This document shows positions 16,200 to 25,856 of a DNA stretch of 64,000 bases, piece after piece. The position numbers and the translations under genes were made by a program. The notes beneath the pieces are model-generated. The model saw only the letters and a program-made list of their open reading frames with translations. It was not told the DNA's origin and did not search any database. How positions within the stretch are numbered: position 1 is the stretch's first letter; every line of letters starts with the position of its first letter. Origin of the DNA: an uncultured Eubacteriales bacterium (GTDB lineage: Bacteria > Bacillota > Clostridia > Lachnospirales > Lachnospiraceae); NCBI GenBank assembly GCA_900315425.1, contig OMZA01000004.1, positions 1 to 64,000 of the forward strand, given 5' to 3'.

Positions 16200-18078
16200 A
16201 CAGATGCCAAGACCAAAACCTAAGATTCAAAATCCAGGTAAGTTATTTAAAAGACTTATGTCTACCATTTTTAAATATTACAAAGTTCAGATTATTATTG
16301 TAATGTTTCTTATTTTGTTAAGTGTAGCAGCTAATATTCAGGGAACACTTTTTATTCAGAGATTGATTGATGATTATATAGTGCCTTTAGTTAACGCTAA
16401 GGAAAAGGATTATACTTCGCTTTTAGGGGCAATTTCCAGAGTTGCAGTATTTTATGTCATAGGAATTGTCTCTACCTATACATTTAACAAAATTATGATT
16501 TATGTTGCCCAGGGTACTATTAAAAGAGTGAGGGATGAGTTGTTTGAACATATGCAGGATTTGCCAATCAAATACTTTGATACTCACTCCCATGGTGACA
16601 TAATGTCTGTGTACACCAACGATGTAGACACTTTAAGACAGATGATTTCCCAAAGTATGCCTCAAATGTTTAACAGTTCTATTACTGTTATCGGCGTAAC
16701 AGCAGGAATGATTTATATGAGTATTCCACTTACAATAGTTACTTTTGTAATGGTGGGAGTTACTTTATTTGTTACTAAGACATTTTCAAAATTCAGCGCA
16801 AAATATTTTATATCCCAGCAAAAGGATTTAGGTGCTGTAAATGGTTTCATTGAGGAAATGGTTAATGGACAGAAGGTTGTTAAAGTCTTTAATCATGAAC
16901 AGGAAAATATTGAAAAATTTAATGAGTTAAACGATAAGCTTTTTGATAGTGCTTACAATGCCAATAGATACGCTAACTATCTTGGACCGGTTAATGCACA
17001 AATTGGAAATGCCAGTTATGTATTGTGTGCAGTTGTTGGTGCAATTATAGCAATTAATGGTTGGTTAGGGCTTACAATTGGAAAGCTTGTATCCTTCCTT
17101 ACTTTTAACAAGAGCTTTAATATGCCTATCTCTCAGATAAGTACGCAACTTAACAGTATCATTATGGCTCTTGCAGGTTGTGAAAGAATCTTTAAGCTTT
17201 TAGATGAAAAGAAGGAAGTTGATGAAGGTTACGTTAACCTTGTTAATGTTTATGAAGATGGAAATGAACTTAAGGAAACAGATAAACATACTGGTATCTG
17301 GGCTTGGAAACATACTCATCAAATAGATGGTTCCGTTGATTACAAGAGACTTACCGGTGATGTAGTATTAGATGATGTGGATTTTGGATATAACGAAGAT
17401 AAAATGGTTCTTCATAACATTGATATCCATGCCCTGCCTGGACAAAAGATTGCCTTTGTAGGTTCCACAGGTGCAGGAAAAACTACTATTACCAACTTAA
17501 TTAACAGATTCTATGATATCCAGGACGGTAAGATAAGATACGATGGTATCAATGTTAATAAAATTAAAAAAGCAGACTTAAGAAGAAGTCTTGGAATGGT
17601 GCTTCAGGATACCCATTTATTTACAGGATCCGTAATGGACAACATTAGATATGGAAAGCTTGATGCTACGGATGAAGAAGTATATGCAGCAGCAAAACTT
17701 GCTAATGCAGATACATTTATAAGACAGCTCCCAGAAGGTTATAACACAATTCTTAAGGGAGATGGTGCAAACCTAAGTCAAGGTCAGCGCCAGCTCTTAT
17801 CAATAGCCAGAGCTGCCATAGCAAATCCACCTGTTCTAATCCTAGATGAAGCAACCAGCTCCATTGATACAAGAACAGAACGACTTGTTCAGGATGGAAT
17901 GGACAAGTTAATGAGTGGCAGAACAACATTTGTAATAGCCCACAGACTATCAACTATTATGAACAGTGATTGTATAATTGTTCTGGAACACGGACGAATA
18001 ATAGAACGAGGTAACCATAGAGAACTTATGGAGGCAAAAGGTAAATACTATCAGCTCACAACCGGGGCAAACAGTTGA
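16192..18078 (+). CDS. ABC exporter half-transporter, catalytic NBD subunit
   Basis: Partner of the preceding half-transporter, 628 aa. Membrane domain residues about 20-330, then an inserted linker (about 345-395) rich in W, H and K before the ATPase. Walker A GSTGAGKTT, signature LSQGQ, Walker B LILDEATSS and H-loop IAHRL are all canonical apart from LSQGQ for LSGGQ. The pair should form one heterodimer with one competent and one degenerate ATP site. Ribosome site AAGGAGG lies inside the upstream gene. Confidence 0.9.
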   Translation: MPRQMPRPKPKIQNPGKLFKRLMSTIFKYYKVQIIIVMFLILLSVAANIQGTLFIQRLIDDYIVPLVNAKEKDYTSLLGAISRVAVFYVIGIVSTYTFNKIMIYVAQGTIKRVRDELFEHMQDLPIKYFDTHSHGDIMSVYTNDVDTLRQMISQSMPQMFNSSITVIGVTAGMIYMSIPLTIVTFVMVGVTLFVTKTFSKFSAKYFISQQKDLGAVNGFIEEMVNGQKVVKVFNHEQENIEKFNELNDKLFDSAYNANRYANYLGPVNAQIGNASYVLCAVVGAIIAINGWLGLTIGKLVSFLTFNKSFNMPISQISTQLNSIIMALAGCERIFKLLDEKKEVDEGYVNLVNVYEDGNELKETDKHTGIWAWKHTHQIDGSVDYKRLTGDVVLDDVDFGYNEDKMVLHNIDIHALPGQKIAFVGSTGAGKTTITNLINRFYDIQDGKIRYDGINVNKIKKADLRRSLGMVLQDTHLFTGSVMDNIRYGKLDATDEEVYAAAKLANADTFIRQLPEGYNTILKGDGANLSQGQRQLLSIARAAIANPPVLILDEATSSIDTRTERLVQDGMDKLMSGRTTFVIAHRLSTIMNSDCIIVLEHGRIIERGNHRELMEAKGKYYQLTTGANS

Positions 18079-18092
18079 TAGTGGTTATAATA

Positions 18093-18138
18093 AAACAGAA
18101 GACCTGCGCCAGCTTTTGCTGGTGTAGGTCTTCTGTTT
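18093..18138 (+). terminator. Strong terminator hairpin between convergent transporter operons
   Basis: 21-bp stem (18093-18113 with 18118-18138) around TTTT. Two G-U pairs form only in plus-strand RNA, so it fits the plus-strand exporter best. The minus-strand side is followed by TTTTATTAT, so it may also stop the opposing operon. Confidence 0.8.
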
Positions 18139-18146
18139 AGAAACTT

Positions 18147-19295
18147 TTATCCTATTTTTTGCTTTCTTTTTGATACTATATTAGTCAATATAATAAATAT
18201 TATTGAAAAAAGAATAATTATAAACATGTTCATTATAATAGGTTTTAAGGTTTCTAAATTAAATATTTCTAATTTTTTTAAAGTTTCATTACTGCTAATG
18301 TAGTAATAAGAAGGTAAAATATGTGCGATTTTAAGTACTCCATCCGGTAGCCATTCCATTGGAACAAAAGCACCACATAAGAAACTTGAACCTAATGCGA
18401 TTACATTAACTATACCGTTTATTGCATCTTTATTTGAAACCAGATTCCCTATAAAGAAAGCAATAGTAGTTGCACAAATTGTAAATAAAAATGAATTTAA
18501 TAAATATATTACGCCTTGATTAGAGAACATTATATTTCCAATTAAAACAAAACTTAAAAAAACATATATACACCATAATACCACAGAAAACAAACTATTT
18601 GATAATAGTAATTGCCGATTTAGTTTTCTATAATCTGTGCTGCTTATTATTGTCCTTTTTTGAATCTTTGAATCTTTAAAACTTGATATAATTAAACAGA
18701 TTACATACACTAAACAGGCCAAGATACTATAACTGGCGAAATTATAGTATGAAGTTGCTTTTGCGAGGCTGTCAGTATCAAGTTTGGAAGTTATTTTTAC
18801 GTTACTTTGTTTAGATAAGGTTTCGTTTATTTTTTTAATCAACTCATTTTCGTTAGATGTACTTTTTCGATAAATATTTGCAACTTTAACATATCTGGAT
18901 AATAACATTTCGGCAAATGATGCCTGATAATCTCCGGTGCTTTTTATATCAATTACCGGATTTTTCCCCATCATAAAATCATTATTATAATTTTTAGGAA
19001 TATAAATTATATAATTTACATCTCTATAAAATAATGCATCGTTTATTGCTTCTTCGGAATTTTTTATATTTACTGTATGGCAGTTGTTTGTTAGATATTT
19101 TATTAAATCTTTTGTTATTCCTTTTTCTACATCATGATTTATTATCATAATATCCGGCTTACTTGAAACAAAGGTTGTATTATTATCATTTGTTTTCATA
19201 TTAAAGCCACCAAATCCTATCAGAAAAACAGTATATAAAATGACAATAAATTTATTTTTATTTAATATTTTTAAAAAGGCTTTAAATACTGTCAT
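18147..19295 (-). CDS. ABC-2 type transporter permease (second)
   Basis: Membrane subunit of 382 aa. One N-terminal helix (about 13-31), a long extracytoplasmic domain (about 35-185) and five to six C-terminal helices (about 190-375), the ABC-2/DrrB-NatB layout. Its start overlaps the end of the first permease by 14 nt, with AAGGAGG just upstream, so translation is coupled. Substrate cannot be read from sequence; antibiotic or peptide export or immunity is possible. The gene is visibly more AT-rich, and richer in Asn, Ile and Lys, than its neighbours. Confidence 0.85.
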   Translation of the reverse strand: MTVFKAFLKILNKNKFIVILYTVFLIGFGGFNMKTNDNNTTFVSSKPDIMIINHDVEKGITKDLIKYLTNNCHTVNIKNSEEAINDALFYRDVNYIIYIPKNYNNDFMMGKNPVIDIKSTGDYQASFAEMLLSRYVKVANIYRKSTSNENELIKKINETLSKQSNVKITSKLDTDSLAKATSYYNFASYSILACLVYVICLIISSFKDSKIQKRTIISSTDYRKLNRQLLLSNSLFSVVLWCIYVFLSFVLIGNIMFSNQGVIYLLNSFLFTICATTIAFFIGNLVSNKDAINGIVNVIALGSSFLCGAFVPMEWLPDGVLKIAHILPSYYYISSNETLKKLEIFNLETLKPIIMNMFIIILFSIIFIILTNIVSKRKQKIG

Positions 19296-20379
19296 ATGTT
19301 TGCCTCCTTAAACTGATATAAGAGATTGTTATCATTAAAAAAGAAAAAATGAGTAAACTTCCTATATCAAATATATATCTATTTAATGTGTCATAATAAT
19401 ATAGTGAATAAAAACCGTCAGTAATCATACTTGCCGGATTTAATTTGTTTATTATGGGAATATTTTTATCAATTACATATTTCATTGTTATTCCCATCAT
19501 ACCGGACAAAAAACATCCTAACATTGTAATTGCTATAATAATTCCTGTTTTTGTGTTTTCAGTCGATTTTATTGTAGTTGCAATCATTACTCCTAATGAT
19601 AATCCTGCTAAACTTCCGGACATTGCAAGGGCAATATCTAATCCGAGTTTATTACCATAGTCAACTTTTAAAAATAATATTGTATAAAGAAATAAGAGAG
19701 CAACACCTATTAATTGAGTAATATAACTGGCAAGAACACTACTTAAAATAATTTTCCCCTTAGAGGTAGGAGAAACAGATATTCTCTTTCCACGGTTAGT
19801 CATATTGGGTAAATTTTGATTAATCGCAACTGCACCTAATATTCCTCCATATAAACAAGACATTGCTATAAGAGTATAAAATTCAATCATTGTATAACTT
19901 AAATTATTATTTGAAATATCATTTAAGCGTACATTATCATCCTTAGATGAATTCATTAGAATACTGCTTGTTTGTGTTATTTCCTCCGATACATATTTAA
20001 ATATTGTTTCGTTAATCCCGCTTGTTTTAAAAGTTAATTCAGGTTCATCATTTACCAATTTTAAATAGCCTACTATTTTTTTTTCTTCTAATAATTTTTT
20101 TGCTTCTTCCTCAGTTGTATATCTGGTTTCAAATAATCTATCATTATTATTCTTATCACTTAGGTTTTTGAATGCAACTTTAAATATTTCATTGTTATTA
20201 AAATCTTCATTGTTGATAATTGCTATATTGATAATATTTAATTTTTCACTACTTTCTATATCTGAAAATGCCATATTAAAAAATGTTCCTAATATTATTG
20301 GAAAGGCAAAAGTCCAAAATATTAGTGCTTTATTTCTGAAAAGAGTTTTTAAAGAGTATTTAAAGTTATGTATAAACAT
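19282..20379 (-). CDS. ABC-2 type transporter permease (first)
   Basis: 365 aa with one N-terminal helix (about 18-38), an extracytoplasmic domain (about 40-165) and about five C-terminal helices, including LYGGILGAVAINQNLPNMTNRGKRISVSPTS, a segment typical of ABC-2 permeases before a membrane hairpin. It abuts the ATPase gene directly (stop and start codons adjoin). It should pair with the 18147-19295 product as a two-permease transporter. Confidence 0.85.
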   Translation of the reverse strand: MFIHNFKYSLKTLFRNKALIFWTFAFPIILGTFFNMAFSDIESSEKLNIINIAIINNEDFNNNEIFKVAFKNLSDKNNNDRLFETRYTTEEEAKKLLEEKKIVGYLKLVNDEPELTFKTSGINETIFKYVSEEITQTSSILMNSSKDDNVRLNDISNNNLSYTMIEFYTLIAMSCLYGGILGAVAINQNLPNMTNRGKRISVSPTSKGKIILSSVLASYITQLIGVALLFLYTILFLKVDYGNKLGLDIALAMSGSLAGLSLGVMIATTIKSTENTKTGIIIAITMLGCFLSGMMGITMKYVIDKNIPIINKLNPASMITDGFYSLYYYDTLNRYIFDIGSLLIFSFLMITISYISLRRQTYDSI

Positions 20380-21315
20380 TTAATCACGTAGTTCCTTTCC
20401 GGTTAATTCAAGAAATACATCATTAAGAGTAGGTCTTTCTGAAAAAATTTTGTTGTATTTAATGTTATTATTTTTTAAATACTCCATAATCTCCACAAGA
20501 TTATTTTTACCCTTTTTGTAAGTGATAAGTAATATATTTCCGTTATAATTCACTGTATCAATATTTTTAAACTCTTTTATTTTATCTAAATACTTAACAT
20601 CTATATCAGCAACTTCTATTGATATTTTTTCTTCTATTTTTGCTAATTCTTTTAATTCGTCAGTGGTTCCTGTTGCTAATATTTTACCTTTATCAAGAAT
20701 AATAACTCTGTCGCAGAGTAATTCAACTTCTTCCATATAATGAGTAGTATATACTATAGTTGCACCGGCATCTCTCAGTTTTTTTATACCGTCCAAAATA
20801 TTATTTCTGCTTTGTGGGTCAACAGCAACAGTTGGTTCATCTAAAAATATAAGATTAGGTTTATGTGATATACCACAAGCAATGTTTAATCTTCTTAGTA
20901 AACCACCGGACAGTTTTTTGGGATAAAATTTTTTAAAATCTTCTAATCCAACCAGTCTGATTGCGTCTTCCACATATTGCTTTCTTTTTTGATTATCATA
21001 AATATATAGTCCGCAAAAATAATCAATATTCTCATAAACGGTAAGTTCATCAAAAACCGCTACATCTTGAAATACTACTCCGATTTTAGACTTCAAATCA
21101 TAAGAAGTTGGTGTCATATCTTCACCGAAGATTTTTATACTTCCGTTGCTATAATTTAATAATGACAATAAACAATTTATTGTAGTTGATTTACCACTAC
21201 CATTAGGACCTAATAATCCTAATATCTCGCCTTTGTAAACTTCAAAAGATAAATTATCTACTGCTTTTAGTTCTTTATACTCTTTTGTTAAGTTTTTTAC
21301 TTCGATAACATTCAT
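20380..21315 (-). CDS. ABC transporter ATP-binding protein (NatA/DrrA type)
   Basis: Cytoplasmic ATPase of 311 aa driving the two ABC-2 permeases that follow. Walker A GLLGPNGSGKSTT, Q-loop GVVFQDVAVFDELTVYEN, signature LSGGLLRRLNIA (Q replaced by L, common in this subfamily), Walker B NLIFLDEPTVAVD, H-loop VYTTHYMEE. A C-terminal extension (about 225-311) ends NDVFLELTGKELRD, as in DrrA-like proteins. It begins only 22 bp after the DUF4317 gene, with no clear promoter between. Confidence 0.92.
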   Translation of the reverse strand: MNVIEVKNLTKEYKELKAVDNLSFEVYKGEILGLLGPNGSGKSTTINCLLSLLNYSNGSIKIFGEDMTPTSYDLKSKIGVVFQDVAVFDELTVYENIDYFCGLYIYDNQKRKQYVEDAIRLVGLEDFKKFYPKKLSGGLLRRLNIACGISHKPNLIFLDEPTVAVDPQSRNNILDGIKKLRDAGATIVYTTHYMEEVELLCDRVIILDKGKILATGTTDELKELAKIEEKISIEVADIDVKYLDKIKEFKNIDTVNYNGNILLITYKKGKNNLVEIMEYLKNNNIKYNKIFSERPTLNDVFLELTGKELRD

Positions 21316-21337
21316 ATGAATATAGTTCCTTTTCTGT

Positions 21338-22462
21338 TTATTTTACATTTATTCCATTGATTTCAACCTGATCGTTTATTTCTATTACTATGCATTTACG
21401 ACCTTCGATTACCTTAGTGGTTACCATATCTGCACAGTCAGGGCGAACTTTTATGGTTACCTCAGGAGTTTTTATATCGAATTTGCCGGTGTTGGTAATG
21501 TTGGCGGCAGTGAGAACTACAGGTTTTTCGTTTTCTTGGGCGATTCTAAGGTTTTCGTCAAGGACTTGGAGCTTTTCGTTACTGACATCGCTTTCTTCAA
21601 AAATTTGTTTTATGTCATTTGGAGTAAGAACTACAGGGTCTGGGTTCTCTTTGTTTTCCTCAATTATCTCAGAGATGGACTCATGAATATTTTTAACAGT
21701 TTCAAAATTACACTCTTCTCCAAGAGTTTCAACAATGAGATTATTAAAGACTTCCTTTTCATCATCGGCAGAGTAAGGAACTTCACTACCAAAAATATTA
21801 TCGATTAATCCGGGTTGGATATCGGTAACGCTTTTTGTGTAATATAGAAGTGAGTGAATATCAGTATTTCTGTCATTAAAACATGGGAAAAGAAAACCAT
21901 TAGAAGGATTGGCTACAATCCAGCTTCTTATAAGTTCACCAATGGCATTTTTCTCAGCATCATAGGAGAGCCCTGATTTTTCAAGGTTTACAGGACAGAT
22001 GCTAGAAAGAATGTATTCATATACATCACTTGAAGCATCAAACATCTCACTGCCATCTGAAGATTTTCCGGGAATATCGTACACACCGTGAATTAATACG
22101 ATATAATAGTTGGACTCATAGACATAATTGTCGATTATGCTTTGATAATATTCATTTAAAAGTTCTTCATCTTGTAATTTGCTATCCCTAAGACGAAGGA
22201 GAAAATTTTGTTTGCCTCCTTCTTTTTCAGCTTCTAATGGAAATTCTACATTTAAAAGATTCTTTCCAAGGGTACCTGAAAGGGTGTGTTTGAAAATATC
22301 AAAATATTTAAAAGCTTCCTCTTCAGAAAGGGCATGGAAAGCTTCTTTAGATGTAAATCTTATATTTTTTTCATTATCCACATAGCATCCGCAGATTCTT
22401 GTAATAACAGATTTTTGTGGATTTAAAGTCTTTTTTATTTCACTAATTTCTTTCTTATTCAT
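21338..22462 (-). CDS. DUF4317 family protein
   Basis: 374-aa soluble protein, recognised as DUF4317 from the start MNKKEISEIKKTLNPQKSVITRICGCYV and the pattern GTLGKNLLNVEF...YYIVLIHGVYDIPGK...CPVNLEKSGLSYD. The family is widespread in Lachnospiraceae and has no assigned function. No signal peptide or membrane segment. GGAGTG precedes the ATG. It is transcribed towards the ABC-2 genes and may share their transcript, although base usage is more like the core genome. Confidence 0.85.
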   Translation of the reverse strand: MNKKEISEIKKTLNPQKSVITRICGCYVDNEKNIRFTSKEAFHALSEEEAFKYFDIFKHTLSGTLGKNLLNVEFPLEAEKEGGKQNFLLRLRDSKLQDEELLNEYYQSIIDNYVYESNYYIVLIHGVYDIPGKSSDGSEMFDASSDVYEYILSSICPVNLEKSGLSYDAEKNAIGELIRSWIVANPSNGFLFPCFNDRNTDIHSLLYYTKSVTDIQPGLIDNIFGSEVPYSADDEKEVFNNLIVETLGEECNFETVKNIHESISEIIEENKENPDPVVLTPNDIKQIFEESDVSNEKLQVLDENLRIAQENEKPVVLTAANITNTGKFDIKTPEVTIKVRPDCADMVTTKVIEGRKCIVIEINDQVEINGINVK

Positions 22463-22515
22463 GGTAAAAACACTCCAATTTCATAAATTTTACGTTGAAC
22501 TTTATCATAGATTAT

Positions 22516-22544
22516 TTGACGAAAGATAGCAAGTGTCTTATAAT
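22516..22544 (+). promoter_or_regulatory. Promoter of the mraY-like / HAD unit
   Basis: TTGACG (22516-22521), 17-bp spacer, TATAAT (22539-22544), 47 bp before the start codon, in the divergent spacer with the DUF4317 gene. Confidence 0.75.
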
Positions 22545-22591
22545 CAAATCTATGTGTAAAAAGATGTTTAAGTAGTCGTAAGGAGTACGTC

Positions 22592-23557
22592 ATGTTGTTT
22601 AATTTAATTGAAAATATTGATATGGAAACAGTTTATTTTATAGGAATATTGTTTTCTATAGCTGCTACCTTTTTAATGCTTGGAAAATTCAATGGCTTCC
22701 TTCCTAAGGATCAGGGTAAGGAATTTGCAGTAGGAGGAATGGCTTCAAAGGGCAAGATAAGAGGAGCAGGAATAAGTTTTATAATAGTTTACTGCGTAGC
22801 TGTAGCTTTATTTTCAAAATTAAATGTAGAGATTTGTATATATACAGCCTTGGTATTTGCAGCAATGCTAACAGGATACTTAGATGATGCAGCAGAAGTG
22901 CCATGGGGTAGATTGAAAAAAGGACTGTTGGATTTATTTATCTCTATAGCAACAGCGGTTACATATATTTACTATAATGGAACTAAGATTTTAATTGCTA
23001 CTGCCAATATAAAAGTAACGATTCCACCGGTAATTATGGGGATTCTTATAATTATTCTTGTATGGGCTGCAATAAATGTAACTAATTGCTCTGACGGTAT
23101 AGATGGTCTTTGCGGAACCCTTTGTATAATTACATTATCTACGATATATGCAATGGATAAAGTATTTAAGATAGATGACGGGTTTAACTATACTATCTTG
23201 TTGATGATAATAGTTATTCTTGTATATCTTTGGTACAACGCACCAGACAGCACAATTCTTATGGGAGATGCAGGCTCAAGATCTTTAGGACTTTTCATTG
23301 CCATTGCAATGTTAAAATCCGGAGCACCAATTATGTATCTTTTGGTTTCCATAGTGCTTATTATAGATGGAGGATTGGGACTTTTTAAAGTTTCATTTAT
23401 AAAAGTATTTAAAAAGAATCCAATGCCAAATATTATTACACCGGTTCACGATCAGTATAAGAAGAAAAGTGGTTGGGTAAATACCCAGGTAGTATATAGA
23501 TTTTCAATAATACAGATAATATTTTCAATAATAGCAATATATCTGTGTATAAAATAG
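22592..23557 (+). CDS. MraY-like phospho-MurNAc-pentapeptide transferase family protein
   Basis: Polytopic membrane enzyme (about 9-10 helices, 321 aa) of the MraY/WecA family, which moves a phosphosugar from UDP to undecaprenyl phosphate. Conserved acidic motifs are present: TGYLDDAAE (near 94-102), NCSDGIDGL (near 164-172) and MGDAGSRSLG (near 223). The usual MraY PIHHHFE is here PVHDQYK (near 285), followed by a MraY-like GW...TQVVYRF. It is not in a mur/fts cluster, so it may be the main mraY displaced from its usual place, or a paralogue for another glycan. A HAD phosphatase gene follows after 12 bp. Confidence 0.8.
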   Translation: MLFNLIENIDMETVYFIGILFSIAATFLMLGKFNGFLPKDQGKEFAVGGMASKGKIRGAGISFIIVYCVAVALFSKLNVEICIYTALVFAAMLTGYLDDAAEVPWGRLKKGLLDLFISIATAVTYIYYNGTKILIATANIKVTIPPVIMGILIIILVWAAINVTNCSDGIDGLCGTLCIITLSTIYAMDKVFKIDDGFNYTILLMIIVILVYLWYNAPDSTILMGDAGSRSLGLFIAIAMLKSGAPIMYLLVSIVLIIDGGLGLFKVSFIKVFKKNPMPNIITPVHDQYKKKSGWVNTQVVYRFSIIQIIFSIIAIYLCIK

Positions 23558-23569
23558 AAATGAGGATTT

Positions 23570-24208
23570 ATGAAAAAAGGAATTATATTTGACATGGATG
23601 GAACCCTTTGGGATTCAGCCAAAGAAGTAGCAGACAGTTGGAGTATTATAACTAAGAAAAGATTTGGAGAGGACAAGGTTATAACAGAGGAAAAGATCCG
23701 TTCAGTAATGGGTCTTACCATGGATGTTTTGGCTACTAAGGTATTTGACTTCTTAGATGATATAGATGTTATAATGGATACTCTTGATGAATGTGGCAAG
23801 TTTGAAAATGATTATTTAAGAGAAAATGGAGCTTATGTATATCCGGGTGTAGAAGAAACATTTTCTAGGTTAAAGGATATGGGTTACAACCTTTATATAG
23901 TTAGCAATTGTCAAAGCGGTTATATAGAAGCATTTTTAGATTACTATGGATATGGAAAATACATTGACGACATAGAATGCTATGGCAATAATAATCTAAA
24001 AAAAGGTGATAACATAAAGCTTGTTGTGGGAAGAAATAAATTGGATAAGGCAGTTTATGTTGGTGACATTCAAGGAGATTATGATTCTAGCGTAGAAGCT
24101 GGAATTAAATTTATACATGCAGCCTATGGATTTGGAACAATTAATGCCCCAGTGCCGAAGATAGAGGCATTTAGTGAATTACCTCAGATTATTTCTCAGG
24201 TAATATAA
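23570..24208 (+). CDS. HAD-superfamily hydrolase (phosphoglycolate phosphatase-like)
   Basis: 212-aa haloacid dehalogenase-type phosphatase. Motif I FDMDGTLWDS (nucleophile Asp), motif II IVSNCQ, motif III Lys in LKKGDN, motif IV YVGDIQGDYDSS. A helical cap (about 20-80) places it in subclass IA. Substrate unknown. Cotranscribed with the MraY-like gene (12-bp gap), so a phosphorylated sugar or lipid intermediate is possible but unproven. Confidence 0.88.
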   Translation: MKKGIIFDMDGTLWDSAKEVADSWSIITKKRFGEDKVITEEKIRSVMGLTMDVLATKVFDFLDDIDVIMDTLDECGKFENDYLRENGAYVYPGVEETFSRLKDMGYNLYIVSNCQSGYIEAFLDYYGYGKYIDDIECYGNNNLKKGDNIKLVVGRNKLDKAVYVGDIQGDYDSSVEAGIKFIHAAYGFGTINAPVPKIEAFSELPQIISQVI

Positions 24209-24257
24209 AAATACGAATCAAACTAGAAGATATGTATAAAATAAATGGAGGCTAGAT

Positions 24258-25691
24258 ATGGCAAAGGATAAGAAATTAGTTGAACAGATTACATCCATGG
24301 ATGTGGATTTTGCACAGTGGTACACAGATGTTGTTAAAAAAGCAGAGCTTATGGGATATTCAAGTATCAAGGGATTCATGATATTTAAACCGGCAGGATA
24401 TGCCCTTTGGGAAAACATTAAAGCTGAACTTGATAAGAGATTCAAGGAAACAGGCGTAGAAAATGTTTACATGCCAATGGTTATTCCAGAGAGTCTTCTT
24501 CAGAAAGAAAAAGACCACGTAGAGGGATTTGCACCTGAAGTTGCATGGGTAACTCATGGTGGACTTAATGAATTACAGGAAAGACTTTGTATCAGGCCAA
24601 CATCTGAGACATTGTTCTGTGATTTTTATAAAGATGAGGTGCAGTCATACAGAGACCTTCCAAAGGTTTACAATCAGTGGTGCTCAGTAGTCAGATGGGA
24701 AAAGGAAACAAGACCATTTTTAAGATCCAGGGAGTTTTTATGGCAGGAAGGTCATACAGCTCATGCTACATTTGAAGAGGCAGAGGAGAGAACACAGCAG
24801 ATGCTTAATCTCTATGCTGATTTTTGCGAGGATTTCTTAGCAATTCCAGTTGTAAGAGGAAAGAAAACAGATAAAGAGAAATTCGCTGGAGCTGAGGCTA
24901 CATATACTATTGAAGCATTAATGCACGACGGAAAAGCTCTTCAGTCAGGTACAAGTCATAACTTTGGTGATGGATTTGCCAAAGCTTATGAGATTCAGTA
25001 TACAGATAAAGATAACAAGTTAAAACATGTATTCCAGACATCTTGGGGAATGACTACCAGACTTATTGGAGCCCTTATAATGGTTCATGGTGACAATAGT
25101 GGACTTGTGCTTCCACCAAAGGTAGCACCAACTCAGGTATGCATAGTTCCAATTATGCAGAAGAAGGAAGGGGTACTTGAAAAGGCCAATGAAGTTAAGG
25201 AAATGTTATCTAACTTCAGAGTAAAAGTGGATGACAGTGACAAGAGCCCGGGCTGGAAGTTCTCAGAGCAGGAGATGCGCGGTATTCCACTTAGAATAGA
25301 AATGGGACCAAGAGATATAGAAGCAAATCAGGCAATCATTGTTAGAAGAGATACCAGCGAAAAGATAACAGTATCTATTGACGAGTTACAGACAAAAGTT
25401 GGTGAACTTCTTGATACAATGCAAAAGGAAATGCTTGAAAGAGCAAGAAAACACAGAGATGCTCATACATATGTTGCAAAGAACTATGATGAATTCAAGG
25501 AAATAGTTGCAACTAAGCCTGGATTTGTAAAGGCAATGTGGTGTGGAGATCAGGCATGCGAAGATAAGATAAAAGAAGAGACTACAGCAACAGCAAGATG
25601 CATGCCATTTACTCAGGAACATATATCAGATACCTGTGTGTGCTGTGGAAAGAAAGCCACAAAGATGGTATATTGGGGCAAGGCATACTAA
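24258..25691 (+). CDS. proS: Prolyl-tRNA synthetase (short, archaeal/eukaryal-type)
   Basis: Class II synthetase charging tRNA-Pro, 477 aa, without the large editing insertion of E. coli ProS. Motif 2 [29 protein letters not shown], motif 3 [13 protein letters not shown], anticodon-binding domain from about residue 280 ([10 protein letters not shown]), and the C-terminal zinc-type tail [18 protein letters not shown] ending in Tyr. TGGAGG before the ATG. Its own terminator follows. No T-box leader fits in the 49-bp upstream gap. Confidence 0.96.
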   Translation: MAKDKKLVEQITSMDVDFAQWYTDVVKKAELMGYSSIKGFMIFKPAGYALWENIKAELDKRFKETGVENVYMPMVIPESLLQKEKDHVEGFAPEVAWVTHGGLNELQERLCIRPTSETLFCDFYKDEVQSYRDLPKVYNQWCSVVRWEKETRPFLRSREFLWQEGHTAHATFEEAEERTQQMLNLYADFCEDFLAIPVVRGKKTDKEKFAGAEATYTIEALMHDGKALQSGTSHNFGDGFAKAYEIQYTDKDNKLKHVFQTSWGMTTRLIGALIMVHGDNSGLVLPPKVAPTQVCIVPIMQKKEGVLEKANEVKEMLSNFRVKVDDSDKSPGWKFSEQEMRGIPLRIEMGPRDIEANQAIIVRRDTSEKITVSIDELQTKVGELLDTMQKEMLERARKHRDAHTYVAKNYDEFKEIVATKPGFVKAMWCGDQACEDKIKEETTATARCMPFTQEHISDTCVCCGKKATKMVYWGKAY

Positions 25692-25734
25692 TGTTTTGAA
25701 CTGTTAAGAAATTAATACACAGAGAAATAAAAGT

Positions 25735-25785
25735 ATCCGCCATAGTATATAGTTGTTATAAGACCATATACTAAGGCGGATTTTT
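25735..25785 (+). terminator. Rho-independent terminator after proS
   Basis: TCCGCC (25736-25741) pairs with GGCGGA (25775-25780), the stem extended by AGTATAT/ATATACT, then TTTTT. The copper promoter starts immediately after it. Confidence 0.85.
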
Positions 25786-25788
25786 ATA

Positions 25789-25817
25789 TTGACTAATATA
25801 CCCCCTGGGGGTATATT
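25789..25817 (+). promoter_or_regulatory. copA-csoR promoter
   Basis: TTGACT (25789-25794), 17-bp spacer, TATATT (25812-25817). The spacer is occupied almost wholly by the CsoR palindrome, so repressor binding would block RNA polymerase directly. Confidence 0.8.
25797..25815. promoter_or_regulatory. CsoR operator
   Basis: Perfect odd palindrome TATACCCCCTGGGGGTATA, the classic CsoR box (TACCCC...GGGGTA). It lies between the -35 and -10 of the copA promoter and overlaps the -10. csoR itself is in the operon, so copper induction with autoregulation is expected. Confidence 0.92.
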
Positions 25818-25856
25818 TATTTTAACAAAAGGCAACAGGGAATGCAGGAGGATGTT

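Noticed and set aside
23452..23799. Minus-strand frame of 115 codons across the MraY-like and HAD genes
   Set aside because: Shadow of two conserved plus-strand genes, no ribosome site.
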